From NCBI RefSeq assembly GCF_000787575.1, contig NW_012236527.1:496001-560000 (forward strand): a stretch of 64,000 bases of DNA, written 5' to 3'. The DNA is from Acytostelium subglobosum LB1 (taxonomy: Eukaryota; Evosea; Eumycetozoa; Acytosteliales; Acytosteliaceae). Below are positions 24,355 through 37,013 of the stretch, in pieces. The notes under the pieces are model-generated. The model saw only the letters and a list, made by a program, of their open reading frames with translations, ran no database searches and was not told the origin of the DNA. The first letter of the stretch is position 1. The number at the start of each line of letters is the position of its first letter. The translations under genes were made by a program, and so were the position numbers.

Positions 24355-26223
24355 TCTATCTCTATCTGTATGTCTGCTGTATGTCTGTTTGTCTGTAAAA
24401 TCTACAACTTCTGCTTGCTGCAATCTGTTTTAAAACCTGTTTCGATCGATTATGATTGATTGAATGATCTATTGTTTGATCGATTGATGTCTATCTTGAT
24501 ATAGTAATAGTAGTATTTGTAGTAATAAGATAGTTAGGATACTTGTTGTAAAGGATTGTCTGAATGACTGACTGACTGACTGACTGATTGATTGATGGAT
24601 GAAGATATGTTTATGTGATGTGATGTTTGTTTGTTTGCAGGATTAACAGAATAGGGAGATGGATGGTTGAAGTGTGTTTGTTTGTGTTTGTGGTTGTGTT
24701 TGGTGTTGTTGTAGCACCAACAAAAGGAATCCATCACATCGATGAATCCCCCATCTACACCACATTTACCCTTTGATTCACACCACTTATTCATTCACTT
24801 CACCTACTTCCCTCCAACATACACAACACACATGTGGGGGGTGGGGACGCGATGAACTTGGGAAGCCAACCCTTGTTGGGTTGGATTGACTGATTGATTG
24901 AACTAGTTATGTTATTGATGAGAAGTGTATTGTAGGGTATAGTGTTTATAGTAGCTAAGTGTGTTTGTGTTGAGTGGATGGATGAATGGTTGGATGGAAG
25001 GGAGGAGGAATAGTTGGATGGTCTGTGGAGTGGAAAAGACAAGACGATGTTGTTTGCACATCATTGTTATATATAACCTACCACTACTAGTTAGAGTTGT
25101 AAAAGACTATGGAAATAGACAACAAACTTAACTAGAACTCTAAAGAAAACTTAGATATGTATAAGGTGTAATATTATTATTCAAATGGCATGTGTCAAAG
25201 GAGAAGACTACTTTCTCATTCACACTTTTGCTTACCTTTCTTTCTCTGGAACCATCAATCCACCACATACACAGACATACACACTCACCATCAATCACTT
25301 GCTGTGATATTTATTTAAAAATTTGTCCAACAACAACAACGCTGTTGGTGATGGTACTTTGGACCTACACTACAGGGTTTGTCGTGCGAAACCACACCAT
25401 GGCTTTATCTGAAAACCCCTATAATCCATGAAGCAAGGCAAGGCATTTCACAAACAAGATTTATCTTTGTTGATGGTGGTGGCCTTTGGATGTCCATGTC
25501 TCTTGGTGGGGGGTTCTTTCTTGTTGTTGTTGTCATAATGGCTGGCTAATAGCCAAAGGAACAACAAACAACAACACGGTCCCAATACCTTTAAAGGAGT
25601 AACAAACGCGTTCTTGTTATTTGCAAAAGTAACACATACAACAACAACAACCAACATGTTGGTTGTAAGAAGATCCAAGTGTTGTTTGTTGGTCCTCACC
25701 TTATCGAACTATCTCCAACGACTATACGTCCACAAGTCGAACCAATACCCTGGAGGACTCCTCCTCGCAAAGTGAGTGAGCGAGCGAGTGATTGATTCAT
25801 TGATAGATACTTCTTTTCACTATTCTTACAAAGATCAGACCATTCATTCTTTACTTCTAGAAATGAATGAATGAAAGAATGAATCATGAGCCGAACAAGA
25901 AATGTGAAGATGTGAATAATAGGAACACATTGATGTGGATCTATCAGTCACTTCCTCTGTTGTAATAGATTGGATGCTGTATCAGTCAGACTATTCCTTT
26001 GTACCTTGACCAAACCGACAAGTCGCCAAACCTCCAAGATGAAGTTCCAAAATATTGCCCTTTTGATTGTTTTCATTATTTTTAATTTTATTTCTGTCGT
26101 TTTTGCAAGGAATGTTGGTGTGTGGTGGGATATGGGTCAAGTTTGGCAACGACAAGACACACCTTGTATCTATCACAACAGAGTTTGATCCATCCCTGTA
26201 TCTATTCCTCGTATACTTCCATA
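24355..26223. other. intergenic region, no supported gene
   Basis: Upstream of two divergently transcribed genes. Low-complexity GATT/GTTT tracts fill 24430-25080. A short secretory-signal-like ORF begins at 26039 (MKFQNIALLIVFIIFNF) but has no downstream exon that can be recognised; its tail falls in the probable promoter of rpl38. Other ORFs here look random. Confidence 0.4.
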
Positions 26224-26697
26224 ATGGTAGGCTTCAATTGAATTGGATTGCGATGCTCGACATATCACCATCATCATCATCGATTATGATTTGGATTAGG
26301 ATAGCACAGAAAGGATAGGATATTGGATTAGGTTAGGATATGATATCGCTGACACTCAATCATTCAATCAATCATCACGAATCAATAGCCAAAGCAAATC
26401 CGTGAGATCAAGGACTTCCTGGTGACTGTTCGTCGCAAGGACGCCAAGGAGGTCAGAATCAAGAAGAACGGCAAGATCACCAAGTTCAAGGTCCGTTGCG
26501 GTCGTTTCCTTTACACCCTCAGAGTCACCGAGCAAGAGAAGGTTCAGAAGTTGGTCAACATTCTTCCAGTAACTATCAATGCGATCGTAGACAGACAGGA
26601 CACAACTATGATTGATTGGATCATAATAACTAACACTTTATCACTTATCACTTACTCACAGGCCATCAAGGTTGTCTACGTTGATGCCAAGAAGTAA
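26224..26697 (+). CDS. rpl38: 60S ribosomal protein L38 (eL38)
   Basis: Three exons: 26224..26226 (the ATG alone), 26389..26568 and 26662..26697, giving 72 residues (human eL38 has 70). The main exon encodes [40 protein letters not shown] and [14 protein letters not shown], matching eL38 throughout; the last exon adds [11 protein letters not shown]. The ATG-only exon was placed by the GTAGGC donor and phase-0 acceptor, and is preceded by a pyrimidine-rich stretch as in many ribosomal protein genes. A GAATAAACG poly(A)-like signal follows the stop. Confidence 0.93.
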
Positions 26698-26983
26698 ACA
26701 GGATGCATTATAGTATAGGAATAAACGATATGGCTATAACTCAACCACTGACAGCGAAGCGACTCATTCATTCTTTGTTCGTTGGTTTGATCATTGTGTG
26801 CGAACCATATCAGTGACCTCCAACAACAACATTCATGGACATGCAGACATCTTTCTTTGACAATGTACTATCTGTGTTCAACAAACGAACGAATATATCA
26901 ATATGGAGACAGACAAATGCAACGACCTCAACCAATCAATCACATCGCATTCGAATGCGTGATTGATTGTAACTAGTTGCGAC

Positions 26984-27322
26984 ATGTTTCGCATTCAACT
27001 TCAACTTCATTCATTCACAATTCACTTGATTGTTTCAAGATCGAACGACTTAGATGTTGGGCTTGAGATCCAACCAAACCCAAAGGAGAAACCCACTTCC
27101 ATCGATGGTGGTGTTGGTTCAACAGGTAATCAAGTGTGTTTGTGTGTGTGGTTCGTTTGTGTTTGTTTGATTGCCCCTATGATGTTATGATAACCAGGTG
27201 GGCCATGGCCCACACTAGTGTTGGCTTTTGATTCGACAATGAATGATATTTACAAAAGAGAGTATGTGTGTGTGTTAGATTGGTCACAGGACCAACAGAC
27301 TGGCTTGGGTTGCTTATGGTGA
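26984..27322 (+). CDS. weak candidate: small two-exon hypothetical protein
   Basis: Exon 26984..27125 plus exon 27198..27322 (GTAATC donor, CCAG acceptor, in phase) would give 88 residues. The coding-like parts are SNDLDVGLEIQPNPKEKPTS and PTLVLAFDSTMNDIY followed by VCVLDWSQDQQTGLG. No family is recognised and the 5' end is uncertain. The rest of the 26698-27778 interval is low-complexity and shows no other gene. Confidence 0.3.
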
Positions 27323-27778
27323 AAGCAATTACATTAATGTATAGATACACACAACAAACATCAACCAGTTAGTTGGATTCAATTAGGTAGGTGGTCAACA
27401 ACTCCCAATCACTTTGCGTCAAGTGTGCAACGCATGCCCTACCCTCCCTCACCAGAGACCTAACTTATATCTTCGACCCACTCCCCTTTTGATGTTGTTG
27501 TTCATCACTTTTCACACACCAAAGGCTGGCTTCTTGCCTGGAGTGAATGGATGACCAATATTGTAATGAGCAATAATAAATTGATTTATCCAGCCCATCC
27601 GGTCTAAGTCAGGATGGATGTCCAGTCACTCCCTCTCCCTCATGCTCACACGACCAGCCACCTGACTGGATATTAATGACTGACCGTTATTACTATCAAT
27701 CAATCAATCAATCAATCAAACTAATATATATACAAATATATTTATATAACTATTTATTAACATATACTAATATAAACA

Positions 27779-28606
27779 ATGTCTGCCGCTGTCAAGTGTG
27801 GAATCTGTAACAAGACTGCCTACCCATTGGAGTCCATCGTCGCCCTCGAGAAGACCTACCACAAGGGTTGCTTCAAATGTATGCCTGATGGAGAGAGAGA
27901 ATGAGAGATAGAGTTGGAGAGGTGGCATGGAGTGAAGGATGGAAGGAAGGTTGGTGAATGAGTATTTTGATTGAATGTATGAACAAACATATCCTAACAT
28001 TACTCTATCTATCAATCAATCAATCAAAGGCTCCGTCTGTAACATTACTCTGAATGTTAAGAACTTTAAGGGTCTTGAGGGCAAGTTGTACTGTGCCGTT
28101 CACACCCCAACCCAGAAGGCTACCGCCGTTGCCGACTCTGTTGCCATGAAGACTGCCCTCAGTAAGTATACTACAAACCTACCCACCCATCGACAAGCAA
28201 TGTCCTATACCATTCTAACAACAAACATTCAACAGACGCACCAAAGAAGGTCTCTGAGGGTCTGGGCACTGCTCAGAAGGGATCTGGAGACAAGCCATCC
28301 GTTGGTCTCGACTCAATGTCCACAAAGAACGCTATGAACGCACCAAGAAAGGCACCAGAGGGAGCCCGTGGTGTCCAGAAGGGAACCGGTGGCAAGCCAC
28401 AGTACACTGTCTTTGGAGCCAACCCCAACTCCCCAGTGACCGGCACCAACTTGCACCAGGATCAGCAGCAGGAGCACTACGGAGGTGGTGAGGAGCAGCA
28501 TCAGTACGAGGAGGAGCATCATCAGTACACTGAGGAGCCACAATATGAGGAGCAGCAGTACGAGGAGCAGCAGTATGAGGAGCAGTACGAGGAGCAATAC
28601 CAATAA
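27779..28606 (+). CDS. limE: LIM-domain protein LimE
   Basis: Three exons (27779..27878, 28030..28161, 28236..28606) give 200 residues. A single N-terminal LIM domain contains CGICNKTAYPLESIVALEK, YHKGCFKCSVCNITLNVKNF and LEGKLYCAVHTP with the expected Cys/His zinc ligands. Two related linker repeats follow (NAPKKVSEGLGTAQKG and NAPRKAPEGARGVQKG), then GGKPQYTVFGANP and a Glu/Gln/Tyr-rich tail, the same order as D. discoideum LimE. LimE binds F-actin at the cortex and is widely used as an actin reporter. The first LIM zinc knuckle is split by intron 1. Confidence 0.95.
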
Positions 28607-30529
28607 GCATGGTGCTCGTCCATCTGTCTGCCGTCTGTCCGTCTGTCCATACTCTACTGTACCTACCACCGCGCGTCCACATCATTCATCCGAACGATGT
28701 CATTCGCATCCACATCTCTCTGTATTTAAACTTAATTTAAACTTGTAAGCTTTGTTTGTTGTATAACATCAACAACAACAAATATAACAACGAATAAAAG
28801 GATATGTATAAATAGCCTATATATTATTATAACCCGACTCTACATCATCTTGTTAGTTGTCTAGTTGTCAATGGTGTTGTCAATGAAGTTGCCAGTGATG
28901 GTGATGTTGTAATTAAAGTTGTCAATGATGTGTTGATGTTTATGATTGATTTAGATTAGGAGGTGAGGTTGTTGTACCCTCGATAAATTCAAAGAACTTT
29001 ATCTACTGAAGACCTTGCGGTCAACAGTAACCATTGCATTGTACAATAATCAACTTCCACATAGTTGTCTACTTAACACTCTATTTATGGGTTTGGCCAA
29101 GATACATTGAATTTTGGCGGGTAATTTGTTTGTTCGTAATATGATATTGATTATTTGTTTGATTGATTGGAATGATGGACTCTTTAAGTATCTCTAGAGA
29201 TAATTAATAACCATATTTGGAAGTGAGTTACTTGTGATGATTAAGGACTTACATAACTTTGTAAAAGAGATGTAAAAAAATGGAAACAGTCAGATCTCCA
29301 ACTTTAGTTTCTTTTCGTTGTTGTCAAAACAATTGAGGATGCTTGACTCAACTTCATTATTCATATCAACTTATCTGTATGTATACACGCATCATATCAA
29401 TCACATCAAATCAATCATTCATTTTAATGATGATATAAGAATCCGTGTTTCTGAATACCCTCTGATTACAAATCGATTCAAAACTGATCCCATTACAACC
29501 AACTCAACAAACTCAATCCAATCAATCACTCATTCAACTTCATCATATTACGAAGTCAATCAATCAATACTAACTGCCAACTTGTTAAATCCAATCAACA
29601 GATATCATTACCCTTACCATTTACATCATCGATGTATTATCAATGTCGACAATCAATAAACATAAACAAACAAAGAGTTCTTCCCCTCACATGCATCCTC
29701 GTCTCGCTTTCTCTCTCTCTTCTTGTTCTTCGTCTACTTGATTGCCCACATAACTAACATCTCTCTCAAATGTTGGTAGCAGACTCAGTAAGTAGCCGCA
29801 ATGAACAGAACAGGATAGAACATTCAACATTCGTCATTGTGATCAGTTCAGCGCTATATGGCGCATTTGCCCAGACATGTTCAACAACATAGAAGGGAAT
29901 GTGGTCGACTCAGTGAAACAAGAGAGAGTTAGATCGTTGTTGACAACACAACACACAAAGAATCAAACAGGCATACATGACTATTCAGTGAAGCAAACTA
30001 CCGCATTGCCAGTCAGACTCGACCTGGACCTATCGACTTAAAACCCAGACATGTAAGTCCATGGACTCCATTGCCTATTTAGTCGACCCACTTCAAACGA
30101 CGCCCAGACCTCCAGCGACGTGCCCAACAATAGCATCAAATGTCGCAATTGTTGGGCTTTAGAATGACCCGGAAGTCCTTCAAGGTGATGACCAATTCCA
30201 ATCGTTTCGTTGAGAAGGCATCACACACTGACCATACCGGGTACAAATAGATACATACTTATCTCTCTCTTCCTTCAAACATAGGGTCTAATTTAAGATA
30301 GATATCATCTAGTCGTCATTCAGTCATTCGGGTATGAGTGATCCATCTCCCTGGACATGGGTAATGGGAAGAAGACCCATCAAAGGATGACCCTGGTATA
30401 AATAAGCATACAGTAGTACTTTGGAGACACTGCACTTCACTCTCTATTTATCTCTTCTTCTCCATTGTCTACAACTACGATCAATCAAACAATCAAACAA
30501 TCGTTCAATCACTCGATCACTCAATCAGG
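28607..30529. other. intergenic region with one hairpin
   Basis: About 1.9 kb between limE and the first G8 gene. ORFs such as 29318..29659 consist largely of AATC-tract translation and are not called. The only structured element is the hairpin at 30122..30157. Confidence 0.5.
30122..30157. repeat. 13-bp-arm hairpin, 10-nt loop
   Basis: GCCCAACAATAGC and GCAATTGTTGGGC pair with one mismatch around a 10-nt loop, followed by CTTTAG. It stands alone in noncoding DNA about 500 bp upstream of the first G8 gene. It could be a small structured RNA or chance. Confidence 0.45.
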
Positions 30530-30634
30530 TATGTATTCCCCTCGTGGATCATGGAATCGCTTCTAATCACTCAATCACTAAACTCGCTCATTCAATCAAT
30601 CAAACAATCATGGAATGGTTCCACACTCAATTAG
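30530..30634 (+). other. probable 5'-UTR intron of the first G8 gene
   Basis: GTATGT at 30530 and TTAG at 30631-30634 bound AATC-rich sequence with GGAATGGTTCC near its 3' end, ten bases before the start codon at 30645. It looks exactly like the coding introns of the window. Confidence 0.45.
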
Positions 30635-30644
30635 AATTCCACAC

Positions 30645-33600
30645 ATGAGAGCGCGACCAACTCAATCCCAGGTGCAAGTATGCATTTCTGTGATATTGGT
30701 TGTGGCTACATTGGTGTCGTTTACGGATGCCGTTTGCCCAACCTCTTCCACTTGGCGTGATCCAGCACCCTCTGCTAATGGCCCTGCTTCACCGCCACTT
30801 TCCACAACGACTACACCCGTAGTCTTTAACCTGCCATCCTACAACGACTGGAACTACAACAGTTGGTATGGAGGATTGTCCAGCTTCAGCCAGCTGCCCG
30901 CCGGCGCCACATCCAACGGCGTCAATGTTGGAGGTGCCCTACAGGCCGCCCACGTCTCGTGGCAGGGCGCGGACACCATCCTCATGTCCATGTCGATGGA
31001 CTATTACTGGCGCAAGAACCATCCCTACAGCATGTCGCTGGATGTCCTGACCTCTCGCGATGGACTCGCTGTCAACATGTCCGTGTGCGCATTCCCCTCG
31101 TACAATGTGACCCGCGGCAAGGGATGGTACGAAGACGGCGTGCTCAATGCTGTCATATGTTTCCCATTCACTCAGACTGGCAACAACCTGGCCAAGAGCA
31201 CCGCATGGACGTCCGTGACTACCACATTCACCCCAACTGCCGACATCCCAATCACACCAATCGCCGTGTACATGGTAACTGCTCCCGATGAGAACCCTTC
31301 ATCACTCTACTTCAAGAACATGAAGTTCACTGCACTCTCCGCACCATACGTCGCACCCACCCAGCTCACTAAGGCATCAGAGCTGGTCAACCTGCGCAAG
31401 CCAACGACTGGCCTCACTGCCCAGAACCGCGCCACATGTCCCCATCTCCAGACCGGTTTGCTGCACTGGCACAACCCACTCACATGGGGTGGCGTCGTCC
31501 CATCACCATCATCCGTGATCACACTCCCCGCCAACAGCAAGGTCTTGATCTCATCGTGCTCCCTCGTTCCAGGCGCCGTGTACAAGAAGATCGTGGTGCC
31601 CGCTACCAGTCAGCTGATCTTCTCGGACTCCACATACTCCATGACCATACAGGACATTGACGTTCGCGGCCAGCTAATCATGGGCAGCAGCACATGCAGG
31701 ATGAATGGTAACATCGAGATTGTGTTCAGTGGTCAATACACCACGAATGATACGATCGCACCAAAGATGGGCAGCAAGGGTATTGCAGTGGCCAAGGGTG
31801 GATACATCAGTGTCCAGGGCAAGCAGTACTATAAGACATGGTCGCGTCTCGCCGCCCATGCGTACGCCTACGAATCAATCATCTACCTCCAGGACACTGT
31901 CAACTGGGAGCCGGGCCAAAAGGTGTTCATCACGACCTCCAAGTACAAGGATGAGCTCAACAATCAGAACGAGGTGCGTGTCATCCGTTCAGTCTCGGGC
32001 AACATCGTCGAGTTCACCGAGCCCTTGAAGTTCTTCCATTATGGTGGACAGGAGTATCAGGCCGAGGTGGGACTATTGTCTCGTCGCATTGTGTTCCGTG
32101 GCGCCAACGACTCGGATGCCAATCAGTTTGGTGGCCACGTCCTGACAATGAGCAATGGACAATTTGCTGGAATTGAGTTGATCAAGATGGGCCAAACCAA
32201 TCTGCGTGGACGCTACCCACTCCACTTCCATCTGGCAGGCGTGGTGAACAACTCATACATCTCAGACTGCTCGACACACGACACATTCTACCGCTGCTAC
32301 ACGATCCATGGCACCAACAACCTGTTGCTCACACAGAATGTCGCCTTCAATGCCATCGGACATTGTTACTACATTGAGGATGGAGTCGAAGAGAACAACA
32401 CCATCTCATTCAATCTTGCTGCGTCCGTCCACACCATTGGTCGCCCGGCCAACGGTGCCGCCGAGAATGGCCAGAGTGGCGAGACAATCCAACAGTCGCC
32501 CACCCTCACCCAACCCGCCGACGCGGCAGCCGGATGCTTCTACATCACCAACGCGTACAACCGTATCGTTGGCAATGCTGCCTCTGGTGGATGGGCTTCT
32601 TACTCATTCCCCAACCTCGCAACACCCGTTGGTGCATTCAGGAACTCGACCAACATCAAGCCCGAAGCCAGGACCACATTGGAGTTTGACGGTAACAGCG
32701 CTCATTCGGCTGGCTACTTCTTTGAGGCGTTTGGAGCATGTGTCTACTGTGGAGGACGCCTGTACTACGACTCTGACTCAACTGATCAGCTCACCTACAT
32801 CTCGGGTCGCCAGGCTAGAGAGACGCGCGATGCCAACGGCAACATGGTATGGATGCGCTGGACTAACTTGCGTGTGTCTCAGTGCCGTGGCGGCCTGGGC
32901 CACTGGGGCAACCAGATCGAGGTGGACGGCTACGAGTCTCAGGACAACGAGATCTCGGGATCCCTCTTTGGCTACGCCTGGATGAACAACGCCATTGTGA
33001 ACGCCTTCTCCAACAATCCAGTGGACCTGCGTCGCAGCGTCTACTACGAGACATTGAAGCGCCAGGGCTTCCAGTTCTACGACACAATCACCCACACGAT
33101 CCTCTCCAACATCAACTTCCGCAACTTCCAGCACGACGCCACCGCCGAGAACCCCGAGCGCGACAACGCCGTCTTTGTGTCGATGACGTACAGCGATCGC
33201 TTCAAGCCACAACAGATCTCAGCCACGCGCAACATCACCTTTACCAACGTGCAGCTCTCCCAGCGCCTCGGCCTCAACATCATTGAGACGAGTGCCAGTC
33301 GATATTTCAACCTCATCGACTGGGATGGTTCCGTCGTCGGCCAGTCCACACCCCAGATCCTCGGCTCGTACCTCACCACTTGGTGGAACTATGACGCCGC
33401 GTGCCAGGTCAGCAGTGTGTTCCGCGTCTACTACTGTCCCAAGGGTAGCGCAGTGATTGGAGACATTGTGTTCATGTCGCCAGGCCTCACATACAATGAC
33501 GAGGACAACTACGTCATCCTTGGCAACTCAACATTGTTTGGACCCAACCTCCCACCTGGCGGTCAGACTGCATTCATCACCAACAACCCGGGAATCACAG

Positions 33601-34125
33601 GCATTCTCAACCTGGGCTGGTATCTCAACTTTGACAACTTGGTGTCGGCCAAATCATTCGTGATCGACATTCGCCAGATACCCTATGGCACCTACATCCT
33701 GCTAGCCTTGCCATACCCTGCCGGTACAACCTTTAGTGGCAGGGCTGCACGTGACTGGGGCACTCAGTACAACACCACTTTGGTGCAGGCCAGTTCCCAG
33801 GCTGCTGTCCTAGCTGGAAATGGCTATCTCTACTACTTTGATGGCGGCAACCTCTTCATCAAGTTGACCAACCCTCTCAACACTGGCGCACCCATCGAGT
33901 CCTTTGCCAGAGGTGGTGTATCAATTGTATGTATCAATTAATCAATCAATCATTCTGGAATCATTCCAATCAATCAACCATGACTGACATTGAATCAATC
34001 AATCAATTTGAACCATGCTATAGCATGACTTGTGCTGGGAGTACAGCTACTATGTAACAGCCACATGTCCAACTGCAGATTGTAAGCGTACTGTTCCAGG
34101 AGTACTTCCAACATGGTCCACCTAA
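30645..34125 (+). CDS. secreted G8-domain / parallel beta-helix protein, copy 1
   Basis: Two exons, 30645..33926 and 34024..34125, give 1127 residues. After a signal peptide (about 10-32) comes a beta-sandwich-like N-terminal part (STWRDPAPS; WNYNSWYGGL), a G8 domain at about 262-390 (LLHWHNPLTWGGVVPSPSSV; VLISSC), then a right-handed beta-helix (PbH1-like) region at about 500-800 (GRYPLHFHLAGVVNNSYIS; FYRCYTIHGTNNLLL). The last exon encodes a Cys-containing tail, TATCPTADC. G8 plus beta-helix architecture is shared with CEMIP/TMEM2 and with several dictyostelid secreted proteins; cell-surface or extracellular-matrix polysaccharide handling is likely but not shown. It is a paralogue of the gene at 40428. 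Confidence 0.88.
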
Positions 34126-34296
34126 TCTCAGAGACATCCATAAATCAAACATTACTTTGACACTTTGTGTCCATCCATCCATCCATCCACACAAAGGTAG
34201 GCTACTTTAGATACTTCTATTTATTAGTCCTTGTGGTTGTTGCCAGTGGGGTAGTAGTAGTAGTGTTGGTAGAACGTGGTGTGCCATCTATAGTAG

Positions 34297-34321
34297 TTGG
34301 CACATGACTTGCCAAACTGAA
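34297..34321 (-). repeat. 25-nt relic of the neighbouring EGF-like gene family
   Basis: This stretch is identical to part of the intact EGF-like gene at about 38594-38618 (encoding FGKSC on the minus strand), but flanking sequence has no similarity that I can see. It lies in the 334-bp gap after the first G8 gene, which otherwise holds nothing recognisable. Confidence 0.55.
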
Positions 34322-34459
34322 GGCAGGCACAATTGCTTACAAATGGCCATATGATATACGCTGCTATTCACTGTCCTATGATGCGTAATCTTATCTCCAT
34401 TGTTTCAACATTCTTGTTATTTGACGACCGATGTGACATCATCCATTCTCTATTGAACT

Positions 34460-34960
34460 CTATCTTCTCCTTTGTGCTTTGTTCGCTGCTCTGTACATCT
34501 CTGACTCTTCTCTCTCTCTCATATGTCTGTCCAAAAGTATTTGATCTTGATACTGGTTGCCCTCTTCATCATCGGGGTCATCATCTTCCTCATCTTCATT
34601 ATCATCGTAGACATTGTAGATCTTTGGATACTTTAGCGCCATGATGGTCTTTACCAGCTCTGCCTGTGACATGGAGAACAAGGTCTCTCTATATTTGTCA
34701 CTGGCTGTGTACTTTATATTGCCGTTGGCTTTGTACCATTTGCAACATGCCCGCACCATTGCATAGATGTGTTTGCAGTGACCTCCCACATAGCAGTCGC
34801 AATCGCCATGGACGGTGCCATTTCCATATCTTCTCAGTGTGACCTTGTAATGTTCACCTCTCGATCCGTTCACTCTAGCCATTGCATAGCTATGTCCACA
34901 GTACTTGTTATGAACGCGGCCACCACCACATACCTCTGGTCCTCTCTTGATATCGCCCAA
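34460..34960 (-). CDS. SWIM zinc-finger protein, 5' end uncertain
   Basis: Open frame of about 166 codons whose core is a SWIM zinc finger: HGDCDC, YVGGHCKHIYAM (C-x-C...C-x-H). An upstream pair KYC-GH may extend the zinc site. The C-terminal third is acidic (DDNEDEEDDDPDDEE) and ends in a basic run. The most upstream ATG in frame is at 34882; the frame stays open to about 34978 with no ATG, so an unseen upstream exon is possible. SWIM fingers occur in MuDR-type transposases, plant FAR1 regulators and ubiquitin/DNA-repair proteins. No transposase catalytic segment is present here, so it is either a small host protein or a fragment. Confidence 0.5.
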   Translation of the reverse strand: MGDIKRGPEVCGGGRVHNKYCGHSYAMARVNGSRGEHYKVTLRRYGNGTVHGDCDCYVGGHCKHIYAMVRACCKWYKANGNIKYTASDKYRETLFSMSQAELVKTIMALKYPKIYNVYDDNEDEEDDDPDDEEGNQYQDQILLDRHMREREESEMYRAANKAQRRR

Positions 34961-35185
34961 GCGTGAGGCATATTTCTTTAAGTTGTTTCATAGTCTAGGT
35001 ATGTGTATATTAATAGAAGAAGAGTTGTTGCTTATACTATTGTATTGAGGAACAATGACACGTTGAATGCAGACAAGCTTGCTGGGGTGGTGTCGTGTAG
35101 CTCACCAACTTGGAGGGTTCCACATCACACTCATTCATTCATTCATTCTATAATACACAACATGATTACAAGTAATCTTCTTGTA

Positions 35186-36764
35186 CTACATGTTGATGTT
35201 AATGAGGTTGTTGATGACCGCGATCAATGCTAGTACAACAACTGTAGATGTAGTTGGTGTTGTAGTTGTCGCTGTGTTTGGAGTGCGGTTGTCTCCAGTA
35301 GTAGTGGTGGTAGTGGTAGTAGTAGTTGACGTGGAAGTAGTCGCAGAAGTAGTAGAAGTAGTGCTGGTAGTAGTGGTTGGAGCACCGCATGTTGTTGGAG
35401 GACTTTGGCATGTGTTGCTTGAAGCACACCAGAGACAACCACTGATAGCACTACAGGCGTCTGAAGCATTGAGTGTTGTGCAGAATGATGATGGTCTCTC
35501 ACAATACGCACCAACATAGTCGGATTGACATTGACACTTTCCAGATGGACCAGGAACGATGCACTCTCCTCGTCCACTGCAGTTCTTCATACAGCTAGGA
35601 ACACTGCAACCTGGGTCTTGATAGTAGTCAACACATTGACACATGCCATTATTAAAGAATGAATGTCCATCGCAGTCTGTAGCATTGACACATGACTTGC
35701 CAAACTGAATGTACAGTAGCTTGCCAACGGCCGAGATCTTGTATGTTGGTGTGTCAGTCGTCTTTGTGTATGTCACCTTGTCCACTGCACGGTTGGCTTG
35801 GTATTCGATGTTGTTGTCGTTGATGCTTGACATGAGCAGGTATTGGACATTGGACACGGGTGATTGGAGATCAATTGACCATTGAGCACCAAGTTGCCTG
35901 AACCTAACAATCCATTGCCTATTTGGACTGTACCTGCGGTGATCGTTGCGTTGAATGGGTCAATTCTGCCGGGAGAGGTGATATGGATTGAATCGAATAC
36001 GATCTGGCCATTGGCACCAAGATCAAGGAAGTCATAGAGCTCCAACGAGCCAATCACCAGGAGTTTGCACGAATAACCTTTGATTGTGGACTTGAGTAGG
36101 GTCACGACCCTAATTGATTGGACTCGAACCTCGATGGCCGAGGCGGGGTTCGACACTGTTGACTGGGCGATCCTAGCGTCTGCCGTATCCATCGACACCT
36201 GGTCGTAGGGTGATGATGGTATCATGGAAGTGACCGAGCCTGCCGATGCCAATCTGTTTAGATTCGATCTCCATAGAGTGATATGGTTGTTGCCAGAGAA
36301 GGTGAAGATGTTGACATCGCTTCGAAATATGTAGCAGTATGTGTTGTTGCCAGCGATTAAACTGCCAGTCATATTTGCCAGTTCGACTTGTAGGCGTACA
36401 TTGGTGAAGCGGGACTCTTTGACATTGAACATTCCCTTGATTTGAAACACAAGCATGACCGTTCAACCGTAGAAGAATCATTTCTTGGACCAACTGCAGT
36501 GAGACTGTTCAATGTGATAATAATATCTCCAGGAGTAGTAATGGATGACAACACAGATGTGGAGGTCAGGTCGATCACAACATCATCTTGATCGGTTGGC
36601 AACATATTACCAATCCAATTGGCAGTGTCATTGAACTGACACCTCACATCGGATGGGCAGCTGACAGTCGAGTTCCAGTACACAGTCTTGGCATCACTAG
36701 TCTGGATACAGTTGATCAAAGTCCAAACCAACACAATAATTATTATATTACTACTAGTAGACAT
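35186..36764 (-). pseudogene. EGF-like/Thr-rich surface protein, copy 1 (decayed)
   Basis: Homologous end to end to the intact gene at 38096..39796 but in three frames. The first part (36764 to about 36480; ILVWTL-type signal peptide, TVYWNSTVSC) is separated from the second by a net 7-nt loss after VGPRNDS. The second part (about 36440-35890; GNNTYC, SLELYDFLDLGANGQ) is separated from the last by a deletion of roughly 100 nt. The third part (35857..35186) retains the two EGF-like modules (NGMCQCVDYYQDPGC; CSGRGECIVPGPSGKC), a PSI-like Cys cluster, a Thr stalk and a hydrophobic tail. Both breaks destroy the frame, so it is called a pseudogene unless sequencing errors explain them. Confidence 0.75.
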
Positions 36765-37013
36765 TTGTTTTAAATATATGTTTGATATTATTATTATTAG
36801 TATTAGTATTGTTATTGATCCAAGAATGAATTAATGTATGATTTGTGACCCTTTGATTGGTGCGCCTCTTCGTTTGCCACCAACCCGGGTGCATCTGTCA
36901 AAGTTTGTTCAAAGACGCGCATTGGTGTCGGGTGGACCCGAAACTTCCCCCCAACATTCGACACAACTCAATGTCATGTGTCACTAAAGATGTACTAGTT
37001 GTTAATGAGGATG

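Noticed and set aside
25448-25699. Minus-strand ORF with a hydrophobic, Cys-rich stretch
   Set aside because: Composition is simple-repeat-like (GTT/GGT) and there is no start or splice context.
29318-29659. 113-codon plus-strand ORF
   Set aside because: Mostly translation of AATC and AT-rich tracts; no sustained coding bias.
34298-34350. Possible tRNA-like or promoter element after G8-1
   Set aside because: The sequence is explained as a fragment of the EGF-like family; no cloverleaf could be drawn.
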